64,000 nt of DNA. Source: Borreliella mayonii (GTDB lineage: Bacteria; Spirochaetota; Spirochaetia; Borreliales; Borreliaceae). The stretch spans positions 186,001 through 250,000 of the forward strand of contig NZ_CP015780.1 of NCBI RefSeq assembly GCF_001945665.1. Direction: 5' to 3'. Shown one piece after another: positions 18,004 through 26,471 of the stretch. Every line of letters begins with the position of its first letter. The first letter of the stretch is position 1. The notes beneath the pieces are model-generated. The model had not been told where the DNA came from and did not search any database. It saw only the letters and a list, made by a program, of their open reading frames with translations. The position numbers and the translations under genes are program-made.

Positions 18004-19242
18004 ATGTTAGAATTAATCACAATACTACTATTTATAATATTATCTGCTATTTTCTCAGCATCTGAAACAGCTTACACTTCATTAAGCATAATTCAGATAC
18101 AAGACATAAGAAAAAAAGGAAAATCGGGGATATCGGTGTACAATTTAGTTCAATCTCCTTCAAAATTAATTACTACCATTCTTATCGGCAACAATATATC
18201 AAATATTGCAGCAAGTACACTTACAGCAAAATTTGTACTTGAAAAGTATGGAAACAACTCACTTGCAATATCAACAGGCCTAATAACAATAATCGTTCTA
18301 ATTTTTGCAGAAATACTTCCAAAACAAATTGCAATCCTAAATAATGAAATCATTGCTCTATCTACTTCATTTTTTCTAACACCATTAATTTTTATATTAA
18401 CTCCACTAATATATATAATAAACAAAATAATAAAAAAAATATTAAATCTCTTTAAAGTTAAGACTAGTTACCAAATGACTAAAGAGAGCATAAAAAATAT
18501 GCTCTCTTTAGCAGGAAGTTTAGGAATTTTAAAAAACGACTCTAGAATATTTATGCAAAAAATGTTAGACATAGATCAAGTAAGAGCTTCTGAGATCATG
18601 ACTCATAGAACAGAAGTTTTTTCACTCTCAAGTTCATCAAAGCTAAAAGATGTAATCAAATTGATCAAAGAAGAAGGATACTCTAGAATTCCTATATATA
18701 AAAGACAAAGCAGAGAACAGATAATTGGAATTTTAATAGCTAAAGATCTCATAGAAGTCAATAAAAAAGATATGAATAAAAATGTTTCTCAATTTATTAA
18801 ACCAGCTGTATTTGTACAACAAAACAAAAGAATAAAAGACATACTAGATATTATGAGAAAAAAACAAAAAATAATGGCAATCGTAATTGACGAGTACGGT
18901 GGTTTTTCAGGAATACTTACAATAGAAGACATAGTAGAAAAAATTTTAGGAGCAATATCTGACGAATACGACATTAAAGAGGAAAAGCCTCTGATTACCC
19001 AAATCAACGAAAATACTTACTCAATACTTGGAGAAACTACCTTTGACGAAATTGAAGAGACAATTGGGATATCTATTAAACACAAAGAATATACAAATAC
19101 AATTGGGGGATACTTAATAGATCTACTTGACAAAATACCAACAAAAAACGAAACCGTAAAAACAAATGATGGAGAATATTTTATTAAGGAAATTCAGAAT
19201 AATAAAATCGAAACAATAACTTTTATCAAATCCAAAAAGTAG
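18004..19242 (+). CDS. CNNM/CorC-type membrane protein with CBS domains
   Basis: 412 residues. Residues 1-170 form a DUF21/CNNM transmembrane domain (SASETAYTSLS near the N-terminus, NNISNIAASTLTAKF, then ILPKQIAILN). Two CBS domains follow at about 185-310 (MTHRTEVFSL, VIDEYGGFSGILTIEDIVEKI), and a CorC/HlyC C-terminal domain ends the protein (about 325-405). The family acts in magnesium or cobalt homeostasis at the inner membrane. Older annotation as a hemolysin comes from a distant HlyC name and is not supported by the sequence. The ATG is 85 bp after tRNA-Cys and has no clear ribosome site. Confidence 0.88.
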   Translation: MLELITILLFIILSAIFSASETAYTSLSIIQIQDIRKKGKSGISVYNLVQSPSKLITTILIGNNISNIAASTLTAKFVLEKYGNNSLAISTGLITIIVLIFAEILPKQIAILNNEIIALSTSFFLTPLIFILTPLIYIINKIIKKILNLFKVKTSYQMTKESIKNMLSLAGSLGILKNDSRIFMQKMLDIDQVRASEIMTHRTEVFSLSSSSKLKDVIKLIKEEGYSRIPIYKRQSREQIIGILIAKDLIEVNKKDMNKNVSQFIKPAVFVQQNKRIKDILDIMRKKQKIMAIVIDEYGGFSGILTIEDIVEKILGAISDEYDIKEEKPLITQINENTYSILGETTFDEIEETIGISIKHKEYTNTIGGYLIDLLDKIPTKNETVKTNDGEYFIKEIQNNKIETITFIKSKK

Positions 19243-19290
19243 TGATAAAATTCGCTTACTAAAAATAATTTAAAACATTAGGAGAAGCAA

Positions 19291-20226
19291 ATGTTTGACA
19301 TAAAAAAATTTTTTAATAAAACTTACGAATATTTAATAATTATTATTACCTTAATACTAATATCAATAATAGTTATTGCAAACATATTCATAGTAGGGCC
19401 ATCAGAAGAAGCAATTGTGCTTCGTCTTGGCAAGCTTAACAGAACTCTTGATTCAGGAATACATGTGAAGATTCCATTAATTGAAGAAAAATTTATTGTA
19501 CCCGTAAAAATAGTCCAAGAAATTAAATTTGGATTTATAATATCTCCAAACGATATTAGAGAAAATAATAATGCAAGCGACGAAAGCATGATTATTACTG
19601 GAGATTTAAATATAATAAACATTGAATGGTTAGTGCAATACAAAATAAGAGATCCTTACTCATTCAAATTTAAAGTAGAAGATCCTGAGACAACAATTAA
19701 AGATATTGCAAAGTCATCAATGAATAGATTGATTGGGGATAATACTATTTTTGAAATAATAAATGACAACAGAGTGGGAGTAACAGAAGGGGTAAAATCT
19801 TCTATGAATGAAATAATAGATAATTATAATTTGGGCATTGATGTAGTACAAGTGCAAATTAGAAATGCCCTACCCCCAAAAGGAAAAGTTTACGAGGCTT
19901 TTGAAGATGTAAACATTGCCATTCAAGACAAAAATAAATACATAAACGAAGGGAAAAAAGAATTTAATCAAATAGTTCCCAAAATTAAAGGTGAAGCATT
20001 AAAGGTTATTGAAGAAGCCAGAGGATACAAAGAAAGCAGAATAAACAATGCATTAGCAGACACAGAAATTTTTAATGCCATACTAGACGCTTACCTGAAA
20101 AATCCCGATATTACAAAAGAAAGGCTTTACAATGAAACCATGAAAGAAATACTTGAAAACAAAGATAACATTGAGCTAATTGACAAAAACTTCAAAAATT
20201 TTCTACCATTTAAAGAGGTAAAATAA
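19291..20226 (+). CDS. hflK: Membrane protease regulator HflK
   Basis: 311 residues: a short cytoplasmic N-terminus, one membrane helix at about residues 14-36, then the SPFH/band-7 domain (EEAIVLRLGKLNRTLDSGIH, VQVQIRNALPP) and a charged coiled coil toward the C-terminus. HflK with HflC forms a large periplasmic cage around FtsH and limits its protein-degrading activity. TTAGGAG precedes the ATG and hflC starts at the base after its stop. It lacks the Gly-rich N-terminal extension of the E. coli protein. Confidence 0.92.
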   Translation: MFDIKKFFNKTYEYLIIIITLILISIIVIANIFIVGPSEEAIVLRLGKLNRTLDSGIHVKIPLIEEKFIVPVKIVQEIKFGFIISPNDIRENNNASDESMIITGDLNIINIEWLVQYKIRDPYSFKFKVEDPETTIKDIAKSSMNRLIGDNTIFEIINDNRVGVTEGVKSSMNEIIDNYNLGIDVVQVQIRNALPPKGKVYEAFEDVNIAIQDKNKYINEGKKEFNQIVPKIKGEALKVIEEARGYKESRINNALADTEIFNAILDAYLKNPDITKERLYNETMKEILENKDNIELIDKNFKNFLPFKEVK

Positions 20227-21198
20227 ATGAAATTTATAATAAATCTTTTATTATCTGCTGCAAAAATTATAACCTTTACAGTAATAGTTTGCTTGACTAT
20301 TTTGTCTATTTTTCAGCCAATTTATATTTTGAAAGAAAATGAAATTTCAATAACCACTCGACTTGGAAAAATTCAAAGAACTGAAAGTTTAGCTGGACTT
20401 AAATACAAAATCCCATTAATTGAAAATGTGCAAATATTTCCCAAAATCATTCTTAGATGGGATGGAGAACCTCAAAGAATCCCAACAGGGGGTGAAGAAA
20501 AGCAATTAATATGGATTGATACAACGGCTAGATGGAAAATTGCAGACATAAATAAATTTTATACAACAATAAAAACAATGAGCAGAGCTTACGTTAGAAT
20601 TGACGCAGCAATTGAACCCGCTGTTAGAGGAGTTATTGCAAAATATCCTTTGCTTGAAATTATAAGAAGCTCAAACGATCCAATTCAACGTTTGTCTAAT
20701 GGAGTGCTAACGCCACAAGAAACAAAAATTAATGGTATTTATAAAATAACAAAAGGAAGAAAAATAATCGAAAAAGAAATAATTCGTATAGCAAACAATA
20801 ATACTAAAGATATCGGAATTGAAATTGTAGACGTACTAATAAGAAAAGTTACTTATGATCCAAGCCTTATTGAATCTGTAAACAACAGAATGATTTCAGA
20901 AAGACAACAAATCGCAGAAGAACAAAGAAGTATGGGATTAGCTGAAAAAACAGAAATTCTTGGAAGCATAGAAAAAGAAAAACTAAGAATATTAAGCGAA
21001 GCAAAAGCCACTGCTGCAAAAATAAAAGCTGAAGGAGATCGAGAAGCCGCAAAAATTTATTCAAATACATATGGCAAAAATATTGAATTTTACAAATTCT
21101 GGCAAGCATTAGAAAGCTACAAAACAGTATTAAAAGATAAAAGAAAAATTTTCTCAACAGATATGGATTTCTTTCAATACCTTCATAAAAGAAATTGA
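20227..21198 (+). CDS. hflC: Membrane protease regulator HflC
   Basis: 323 residues with one N-terminal membrane helix (about 10-30), the SPFH domain (NEISITTRLGKIQRTESLAG, GIEIVDVLIRKVTY) and the long Ala/Glu/Lys-rich helix EKLRILSEAKATAAKIKAEGDREA at about residues 254-277 (quoted in part: AKATAAKIKAEGD), which forms the cage wall with HflK. An insertion at about 160-190 (GVLTPQETKINGIYKITKG) is longer than in some relatives. It starts immediately after hflK. Downstream, a large perfect hairpin at 21349-21385 may end the transcript. Confidence 0.92.
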   Translation: MKFIINLLLSAAKIITFTVIVCLTILSIFQPIYILKENEISITTRLGKIQRTESLAGLKYKIPLIENVQIFPKIILRWDGEPQRIPTGGEEKQLIWIDTTARWKIADINKFYTTIKTMSRAYVRIDAAIEPAVRGVIAKYPLLEIIRSSNDPIQRLSNGVLTPQETKINGIYKITKGRKIIEKEIIRIANNNTKDIGIEIVDVLIRKVTYDPSLIESVNNRMISERQQIAEEQRSMGLAEKTEILGSIEKEKLRILSEAKATAAKIKAEGDREAAKIYSNTYGKNIEFYKFWQALESYKTVLKDKRKIFSTDMDFFQYLHKRN

Positions 21199-21506
21199 AA
21201 GTTTATTAGTATAAATTTTTCTTTAAATACTTTTAAAACATAAATTATAAAGTTCTGTTATTACAAGTTAAATAATAATGCAAATCTTTATTTAAATTTA
21301 AAAAAAATAAATAAAACCATTTAAAAAAATCTTCAAAAATATATTACTGCAATTCTAAAAAATTAATTAAATTTTTTAGAATTGCCCATTTTAAAACCCA
21401 AAAGCTAGCTGTAAATAATTTTTAGCACTAACTTTAAAAGCTAAAATTTAAAAAGAGTTGACAAACATATATACTTATGAAAAAATTAAGGTACTAGAAT
21501 AAAAAT
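21199..21506. other. 308-bp AT-rich spacer between hflC and tRNA-Phe
   Basis: No ORF is visible. It contains the large perfect hairpin at 21349-21385, listed separately, and then presumably the tRNA-Phe promoter: TTGACA at 21458-21463 and a downstream AT-rich TATACTTATG region 10-17 bp later, of which TATACT at 21470-21475 is too close for a normal -10. The long poly-A/T tracts make other signals hard to read by eye. Confidence 0.35.
21349..21385. terminator. 37-nt perfect hairpin (16-bp stem, 5-nt loop)
   Basis: The arm 21349-21364 (GCAATTCTAAAAAATT) is the exact reverse complement of 21370-21385, with loop AATTA. It lies 150 bp after the hflC stop and 120 bp before the first tRNA-Phe. It could end transcription on either strand, although only a weak T-run (CCATTTT) follows on the plus strand. 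It is the longest perfect inverted repeat I noticed outside genes. Confidence 0.5.
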
Positions 21507-21579
21507 GCTGCTGTAGCTCAGTTGGTAGAGCATAGGACTGAAAATCCTTGTGTCAGGAGTTCGATTCTCCTCGGCAGCA
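21507..21579 (+). tRNA. tRNA-Phe (anticodon GAA), copy 1
   Basis: 73-nt cloverleaf. Acceptor GCTGCTG pairs with CGGCAGC (one G-T pair), D-arm GCTC-AGTTGGTA-GAGC, anticodon loop CTGAAAA giving GAA, T-arm AGGAG-TTCGATT-CTCCT, discriminator A. The outermost anticodon-stem pair 27-43 is a T-T mismatch. No CCA is encoded. A second copy follows 19 bp later. Confidence 0.95.
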
Positions 21580-21598
21580 TGTTAATTGAATTACAATT

Positions 21599-21671
21599 GT
21601 CGCTGTAGCTCAGTTGGTAGAGCATAGGACTGAAAATCCTTGTGTCAGGAGTTCGATTCTCCTCGGCGACA
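21599..21671 (+). tRNA. tRNA-Phe (anticodon GAA), copy 2
   Basis: Identical to the first copy from position 4 to 68, but the acceptor stem reads GTCGCTG / CGGCGAC: pairs 2-71 and 3-70 are changed on both sides and remain Watson-Crick. The anticodon is again GAA, with the same T-T mismatch at 27-43. It ends 28 bp before the following protein gene and is probably co-transcribed with copy 1. Confidence 0.93.
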
Positions 21672-21699
21672 TTTATTTAAAGATTAAAAGGATCTCAAA

Positions 21700-23250
21700 G
21701 TGATACTTAAAGAAATAAAGCAAATAAAAGATCTCAGCGAACAAGACATAATTTTTTCAAGAATAGGAAACTTATCAAAACTTGGCACAAGAGTAAATGA
21801 AAAAATCATTAAAATACTTTTTAAAGGCAATACGCCGTACATTCCTGTACTTAAAAAAGAAGAAGATAAATCATATGGGGACCTGATAAAAAAAATAAAT
21901 GAAGAAATTTTAAATGATGATCTTAACTATTTAAGAGAAAAGCTAATAGATAATCTAAAAGACGTATATAAGCCCTTTAAAGAAGATGACCCAATATTTA
22001 TTAGCAAGGGTAAAAAACCGCTCATGAAAATAAATACATTAATGGAGGCTGAGCCTAATCAAATTTATTGGAAAGAAATATTAGAAGGAAGCTTTAAAAT
22101 ACTTCCAAGACATAAAATAATATCTTTGCAAAAAATTTTATTAGAAATATACCATTATTTTGATGTTCAAAAGCTTAGGACAAAAGAAAACCTTAAAGAT
22201 AAAAAAACTTTAAAAAAATTATATTTATATTCTGCTAGAAGGGACTATGAATTTTTTAAGGGAAAAGTCAAAACAGAGGGTGATTCAATACTACTACATT
22301 CAGTCGACACAACAATTTACTTTTTAATTACAATTGCAAATTTAAACAAAATAAGGTCTTTGAAAAATGCACCTCGTTCAACTATAAAATTTTTTCTTGA
22401 TAAAACTGAATATACCGAATTTACAGAATTTTTTTATGCAGAAGACATGATACTGCAAGCCGCACTTGGATCATTGATACACTCAATAGGATTAATGCAT
22501 ACAACAATATTGGAAAATATAGGGAATAAAATAAGCCTTAAAGACAAAAATTCAAAAGAACAGCACAAATTAAAAATAGAACACTTAGAAAAAAATATTA
22601 ACATTGCTAAAAATTTGTTTAGAACAAGGGAAGATATTTCAGCTATTACAAAAATGATAATCAATGGGCAAAAAGACTACCTTGATGCTACTGGACATCC
22701 ACAGTTAAAAATCAACAAATTTATTCATGAACTTGTTAGAATTTTCTGCATAGTAGATACTTACGATGAATTGGTAAATCCCATAATAATAAAAGAAAGC
22801 GCCAACCCTTTAGAGGCTATTAAATTCCTAATAGAAAATAGTGGAAAATACTACTGGAGCAGAAAAGAGCCAAACGAGCAAACGAAAAACAAAAAATTTG
22901 ACATTAAGATGCTAGAAAATTTTTTAACAATACTTGCACCTTTTGATTATGGGCAAATAGTAGATGTAAACAAAAAAAATAATAATGAAAATCTTTTTCA
23001 AGCTGCTGTTATTGAATACAAAATGAGCATTATGCCAAATCTGTCTATAATAAACAAAAAAAACCAAACTTACAAAATAGGAGAAATAATAATGGATCTT
23101 GAAAACAAGGAAATTTTAATAAAAGATGCAAATGGAAATTACAAAAAAAATACATTAAAAAATGTGGATGATTTTTTAATAAAAAACAGTATTTCAGAAT
23201 TAAATAAAAATGAAATTCAATTAATTCTCTTTAGCTATGAAAAAAAATAA
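21700..23250 (+). CDS. Degenerate HD-GYP-like protein (unknown function)
   Basis: 516 residues, no signal peptide. The C-terminal half follows the HD-GYP phosphodiesterase layout: LLHSVDTTIYFLI (198-210), AALGSLIHSIGLMHT (254-268) in place of AallHDiGK, IEHLEKNINIAKNL (293-306), DATGHP (329-334) in place of DGxGYP, and IVDTYDELVNP (351-361). The metal-binding HD has become HS and the HHE before GYP is absent, so cyclic-di-GMP hydrolysis is unlikely and a sensory or scaffolding role is more likely. This is an inference from motif order. The start is GTG at 21700 with AAAGGA about 10 nt upstream, right after the tRNA-Phe pair. Confidence 0.7.
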   Translation: MILKEIKQIKDLSEQDIIFSRIGNLSKLGTRVNEKIIKILFKGNTPYIPVLKKEEDKSYGDLIKKINEEILNDDLNYLREKLIDNLKDVYKPFKEDDPIFISKGKKPLMKINTLMEAEPNQIYWKEILEGSFKILPRHKIISLQKILLEIYHYFDVQKLRTKENLKDKKTLKKLYLYSARRDYEFFKGKVKTEGDSILLHSVDTTIYFLITIANLNKIRSLKNAPRSTIKFFLDKTEYTEFTEFFYAEDMILQAALGSLIHSIGLMHTTILENIGNKISLKDKNSKEQHKLKIEHLEKNINIAKNLFRTREDISAITKMIINGQKDYLDATGHPQLKINKFIHELVRIFCIVDTYDELVNPIIIKESANPLEAIKFLIENSGKYYWSRKEPNEQTKNKKFDIKMLENFLTILAPFDYGQIVDVNKKNNNENLFQAAVIEYKMSIMPNLSIINKKNQTYKIGEIIMDLENKEILIKDANGNYKKNTLKNVDDFLIKNSISELNKNEIQLILFSYEKK

Positions 23251-23253
23251 ATA

Positions 23254-23790
23254 CTACAATATTCTCAAAAAAATAAGTTTTGATCCTCCATACCTTTTTA
23301 AATTATAAACTGAAAATTTTGATGTATTTATGTCCAAATCTTCACCAGAAGGATAATGCATAATGATATTAACTTTATCATTTAAAACTTTACCTTTTAA
23401 AATAATCTCAAGCAAATTAATCTTATTTTTATAATTAAAAGGGGGATCAAGATAAATAAAATCATAAAAAAGATCTTTTTTGCCCAAAAAATCCTCTGCT
23501 CTTTGAAAAAAGAATTTATAAAATTCCTCAACAAAACTAAAATTTTTAACTAATGTAATTTTAATTTTTTTATCACATTCAACAAGATGGACAAGACTAG
23601 CCCCTCTGCTAAGAGCCTCAATAGACATTATGCCAGTACCCGCAAAAACATCCAAAAATTTTGAATTAACAATATCCTTGAAAATAATAGAAAAAAAGGC
23701 CTCTCTGACAAGAGACATAACGGGACGAACAGAACCATTTTTGGGAAACAAAATTTTTTTACCTTTATATTTACCCGAACTTACATACAT
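23254..23790 (-). CDS. rsmD: 16S rRNA (guanine966-N2)-methyltransferase RsmD
   Basis: 178 residues from the ATG at 23790, whose product begins MYVSSGKYKGKKILFPK as RsmD proteins do. The frame extends upstream to a TTG at 23823, but that adds a non-conserved hydrophobic stretch and is unlikely. SAM-binding FLDVFAGTGIMSIEALSRGA is followed by the catalytic YLDPPF. RsmD methylates G966 of 16S rRNA. The gene is a lone minus-strand gene convergent with the upstream HD-GYP-like gene (3 bp apart) and divergent from gtaB. Confidence 0.92.
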   Translation of the reverse strand: MYVSSGKYKGKKILFPKNGSVRPVMSLVREAFFSIIFKDIVNSKFLDVFAGTGIMSIEALSRGASLVHLVECDKKIKITLVKNFSFVEEFYKFFFQRAEDFLGKKDLFYDFIYLDPPFNYKNKINLLEIILKGKVLNDKVNIIMHYPSGEDLDINTSKFSVYNLKRYGGSKLIFLRIL

Positions 23791-23845
23791 AAATAAAAAT
23801 TTTAAAACAATTTTAAAAAACAATGAATATATAAAATTAAATTTT

Positions 23846-23854
23846 TGCTATAAT
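23846..23854 (+). promoter_or_regulatory. Extended -10 promoter for gtaB
   Basis: TTGCTATAAT ends at 23854: a perfect TATAAT at 23849-23854 with TG at the extended -10 position (23846-23847). No good -35 is visible, as is usual for extended -10 promoters. The ATG is at 23876 with an AAGAGAG-type ribosome site at 23863-23869. Confidence 0.6.
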
Positions 23855-23875
23855 CTTATTTCAAGAGAGAAAAAT

Positions 23876-24712
23876 ATGAAAGGCATTATTCTGGCAGCTG
23901 GGTATGGAACAAGATTTTTGCCAATAACAAAAACAATTCCAAAAGAAATGTTGCCAATTTTAAACAAACCAGCCATAGATTATATTATTCAAGAATTTAT
24001 CGATTCAGGAATAAAAGACATTTTATTAATAAGCTCAAGACGAAAAAAAGTTCTTGAAGATTATTTTGACAGAGAAATTGAACTTGAAAATGTTTTTTTA
24101 AAAGAAAATAAAAAAGATGAATTAGAAAAGATTAAAAACAAAAAAATTAACATAAGCTTTATAAGGCAAAAAGAAATGTTGGGCACAGGAAATGCGTTAC
24201 TTTATGCAAAACCCTGGATAAATAAAGAACCTGTAATTGTGGCTTACCCTGACGACCTTTACATTGGAAATCCACCATTAAGCTTGCAATTAATCAAACT
24301 TCATGAAAAAACTGGAAAGAATATAATATCTATAATTGAAAATCCAGAAAATATAAACAGATACGGAGTAATAGATCTCTACAAAGACGAAATCCATGTA
24401 AAAAACATTGTTGAAAAACCAAAAATTGGGAGCGAGCCTAGCAATAAAGCATCTATTGGAAGATTTTTGTACAATTATGAGTTTTTTGAACATTTGGAAG
24501 AAGGATTTAAACTACATCAAAAAGGTGAATACTATCACATTTATGCCTTAAAAAGGCTAATGGATCAAAAAAAGGTATTATATAAAAATATTAAAGGGAA
24601 AAGAATTGACATAGGAACTCTTGAAGGTTATTTAGAGGCAATAATAAATTCTGTAAAAAAAGATAAAAATTTAATGGAAATTATAAAAAAAGGAATAAAT
24701 GAAAACGATTAA
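23876..24712 (+). CDS. gtaB: UTP--glucose-1-phosphate uridylyltransferase
   Basis: 278 residues from the ATG at 23876, chosen because the product begins MKGIILAAGYGTRFLPITK, the nucleotidyl-transferase start. An open frame reaches further upstream but lies antisense to rsmD. KEMLPILNKPAIDYIIQE, AYPDDLYIG and the conserved IVEKPK follow. It makes UDP-glucose from UTP and glucose-1-phosphate, a donor for glycolipids; Borrelia has abundant glycolipids based on galactose. The stop overlaps the ATG of the next gene by 14 bp, so that gene is coupled. Confidence 0.94.
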   Translation: MKGIILAAGYGTRFLPITKTIPKEMLPILNKPAIDYIIQEFIDSGIKDILLISSRRKKVLEDYFDREIELENVFLKENKKDELEKIKNKKINISFIRQKEMLGTGNALLYAKPWINKEPVIVAYPDDLYIGNPPLSLQLIKLHEKTGKNIISIIENPENINRYGVIDLYKDEIHVKNIVEKPKIGSEPSNKASIGRFLYNYEFFEHLEEGFKLHQKGEYYHIYALKRLMDQKKVLYKNIKGKRIDIGTLEGYLEAIINSVKKDKNLMEIIKKGINEND

Positions 24713-26435
24713 AAGGGATTCAGAATTTTATGACTTCCTTGCCATATTAAAAAAGTATATAAACAAATATATAGAAGAAAAAGTTTTAAAATATAGCATT
24801 TCTTCCCAGCTTTACAAATTAGAAAAACCTAAAATAATTGAACTTATAAAAATTAGCAATGATTATGAAAAAGAAAAAAATGTATTAAATACTTCACTTG
24901 AAGAATACTACTACAAAAAAACTCAAAATGAAGCAATTAAAAAATGGATATTAGAAATAGTAAGAAGCAAAAATTTCACTCAAATAAGTAAGGAAACCAG
25001 TATAAACACCAAAAAACTAGGAACAACATATAAACTAAAATCTAGCAACTTTTTAAAACTAATTGCAATACAAAATAACCCTTATTATTCTCAAGAAAAA
25101 AAAGATATTTACAAGCAAATTATATTAAATTTTTCCAGCAATATTAATATTGAAAACTTAGAACAAACAATAGACATTCTGGTAGCTGTAAGAAACAAAA
25201 ATAAAAATGAAATATTAAATATTTTAAATAAAAATTTAAAATATCAACCGGAAAATCAAAAAGTTTTCAAATCAAGCTTAACCAACAAAGAAAGCAGACT
25301 AATAAAATTAAAAAGAATACTAATACTTACATATTGGCCGGTTGGGTGTTTGAGTAAAAACATTTTTATCAAAATTTTAATAAAACATTACAAATACTTG
25401 GAAGAAGAAATTCTAGCATTAAAATATAATGAAATTTTAAACTACTTACGTGCATTAAAAACTTTAAGTCTTAATGAAATTTTTTATAAAGGCTCGAGTA
25501 AAAACATTAACTTTAATTATTTTTTTAGCGATTTTACACAATACACTCCAAAGAATTTTCAAGACGCATTAAAGTGCTATTTATATGTAATTGAAAAAAC
25601 AATAACAAAAAAATATTTAACTTGGTTTTTCAAGGACAAAATATCTAATAATTGGGAATCTTTCATAAATGCACTTGAATACATTGAAAAACACAAATTA
25701 ATTAACATAAAAGAAAAAATAAAAGAAATTATAACTGCAAAATTTCAAACAGAAGATTTTTTTATATCTTTTGACAAAACAAATTTCAACCCTTACGAAA
25801 GCTCAATATTTAAAGAAAGATACATTAAAAATGCATTCTTAAAAAGTATTATGAATTATGTAAAAAAAAATTCTCAGAATATAGAAACTTATGGATGGAT
25901 TGCATTCTATATTTATGCTGATAAAAAGGATGAAAAAATTTTTTGTCAACTCATGAAAGAATTTTTCAAAACTAAAACCTTTGAAATACAAAATCAAATA
26001 TTTGTATATTTTTTATCTTTTTACCCAAATATTGAAAATAAGCATTTCAAATTTATATCAGACATACTACTTTACCTTGACGAAAATAAAATTACAATAC
26101 CTAAAAAGATAATAAAAATACAAAAAATAAATCCCAACCAACTAGATTACCAAAGATCATATCTTTTAATAAAATCACTAAAAACAAGATCAAGAATTTT
26201 AAAAATCATTCTCAAAAATATAAGATTTAATCTTATTGAAAAATTGGAAGATGAAAATGAGAAAAAATTACTACCTGCAATATGCTATTTAATATATTGT
26301 GAGAATCTGGTAGAATTAAAAAGCAATAAAAAGATAAAATCTAATGAAAAAAATAATTTATTAGAATTTATTTCTTTTTTCAAAACAAAATTGAAGCAAA
26401 AAATAAATTTTAAAAAAAGAGCTTATGAAAGCTAA
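24699..26435 (+). CDS. Hypothetical protein, 578 residues
   Basis: Not recognised. It is soluble-looking, highly charged (Lys, Asn, Glu) and mostly alpha-helical, without signal peptide, membrane segment or a clear catalytic motif. A helical-repeat-like pattern runs through the C-terminal half, for example IMNYVKKNSQNIETYGWIAF followed by similar helical pairs. Its ATG overlaps gtaB by 14 bp with AGGAA just upstream, and a TPR protein and the Lmp1 gene follow, so it may belong to an envelope-related operon. Family membership would need a profile search. Confidence 0.65.
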   Translation: MKTIKRDSEFYDFLAILKKYINKYIEEKVLKYSISSQLYKLEKPKIIELIKISNDYEKEKNVLNTSLEEYYYKKTQNEAIKKWILEIVRSKNFTQISKETSINTKKLGTTYKLKSSNFLKLIAIQNNPYYSQEKKDIYKQIILNFSSNINIENLEQTIDILVAVRNKNKNEILNILNKNLKYQPENQKVFKSSLTNKESRLIKLKRILILTYWPVGCLSKNIFIKILIKHYKYLEEEILALKYNEILNYLRALKTLSLNEIFYKGSSKNINFNYFFSDFTQYTPKNFQDALKCYLYVIEKTITKKYLTWFFKDKISNNWESFINALEYIEKHKLINIKEKIKEIITAKFQTEDFFISFDKTNFNPYESSIFKERYIKNAFLKSIMNYVKKNSQNIETYGWIAFYIYADKKDEKIFCQLMKEFFKTKTFEIQNQIFVYFLSFYPNIENKHFKFISDILLYLDENKITIPKKIIKIQKINPNQLDYQRSYLLIKSLKTRSRILKIILKNIRFNLIEKLEDENEKKLLPAICYLIYCENLVELKSNKKIKSNEKNNLLEFISFFKTKLKQKINFKKRAYES

Positions 26436-26471
26436 AGACATTTAATCTAAATTAAGTAGAATGGGAAAAGA

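Noticed and set aside
18004..19242. Hemolysin annotation
   Set aside because: The motifs are DUF21/CNNM, CBS and CorC, which are ion-handling; the hemolysin name is a legacy of distant HlyC homology.
23630..23875. Extra N-terminal 82 residues of gtaB
   Set aside because: They lie antisense to rsmD, upstream of a perfect TATAAT, and add nothing like the nucleotidyltransferase start; the ATG at 23876 fits.
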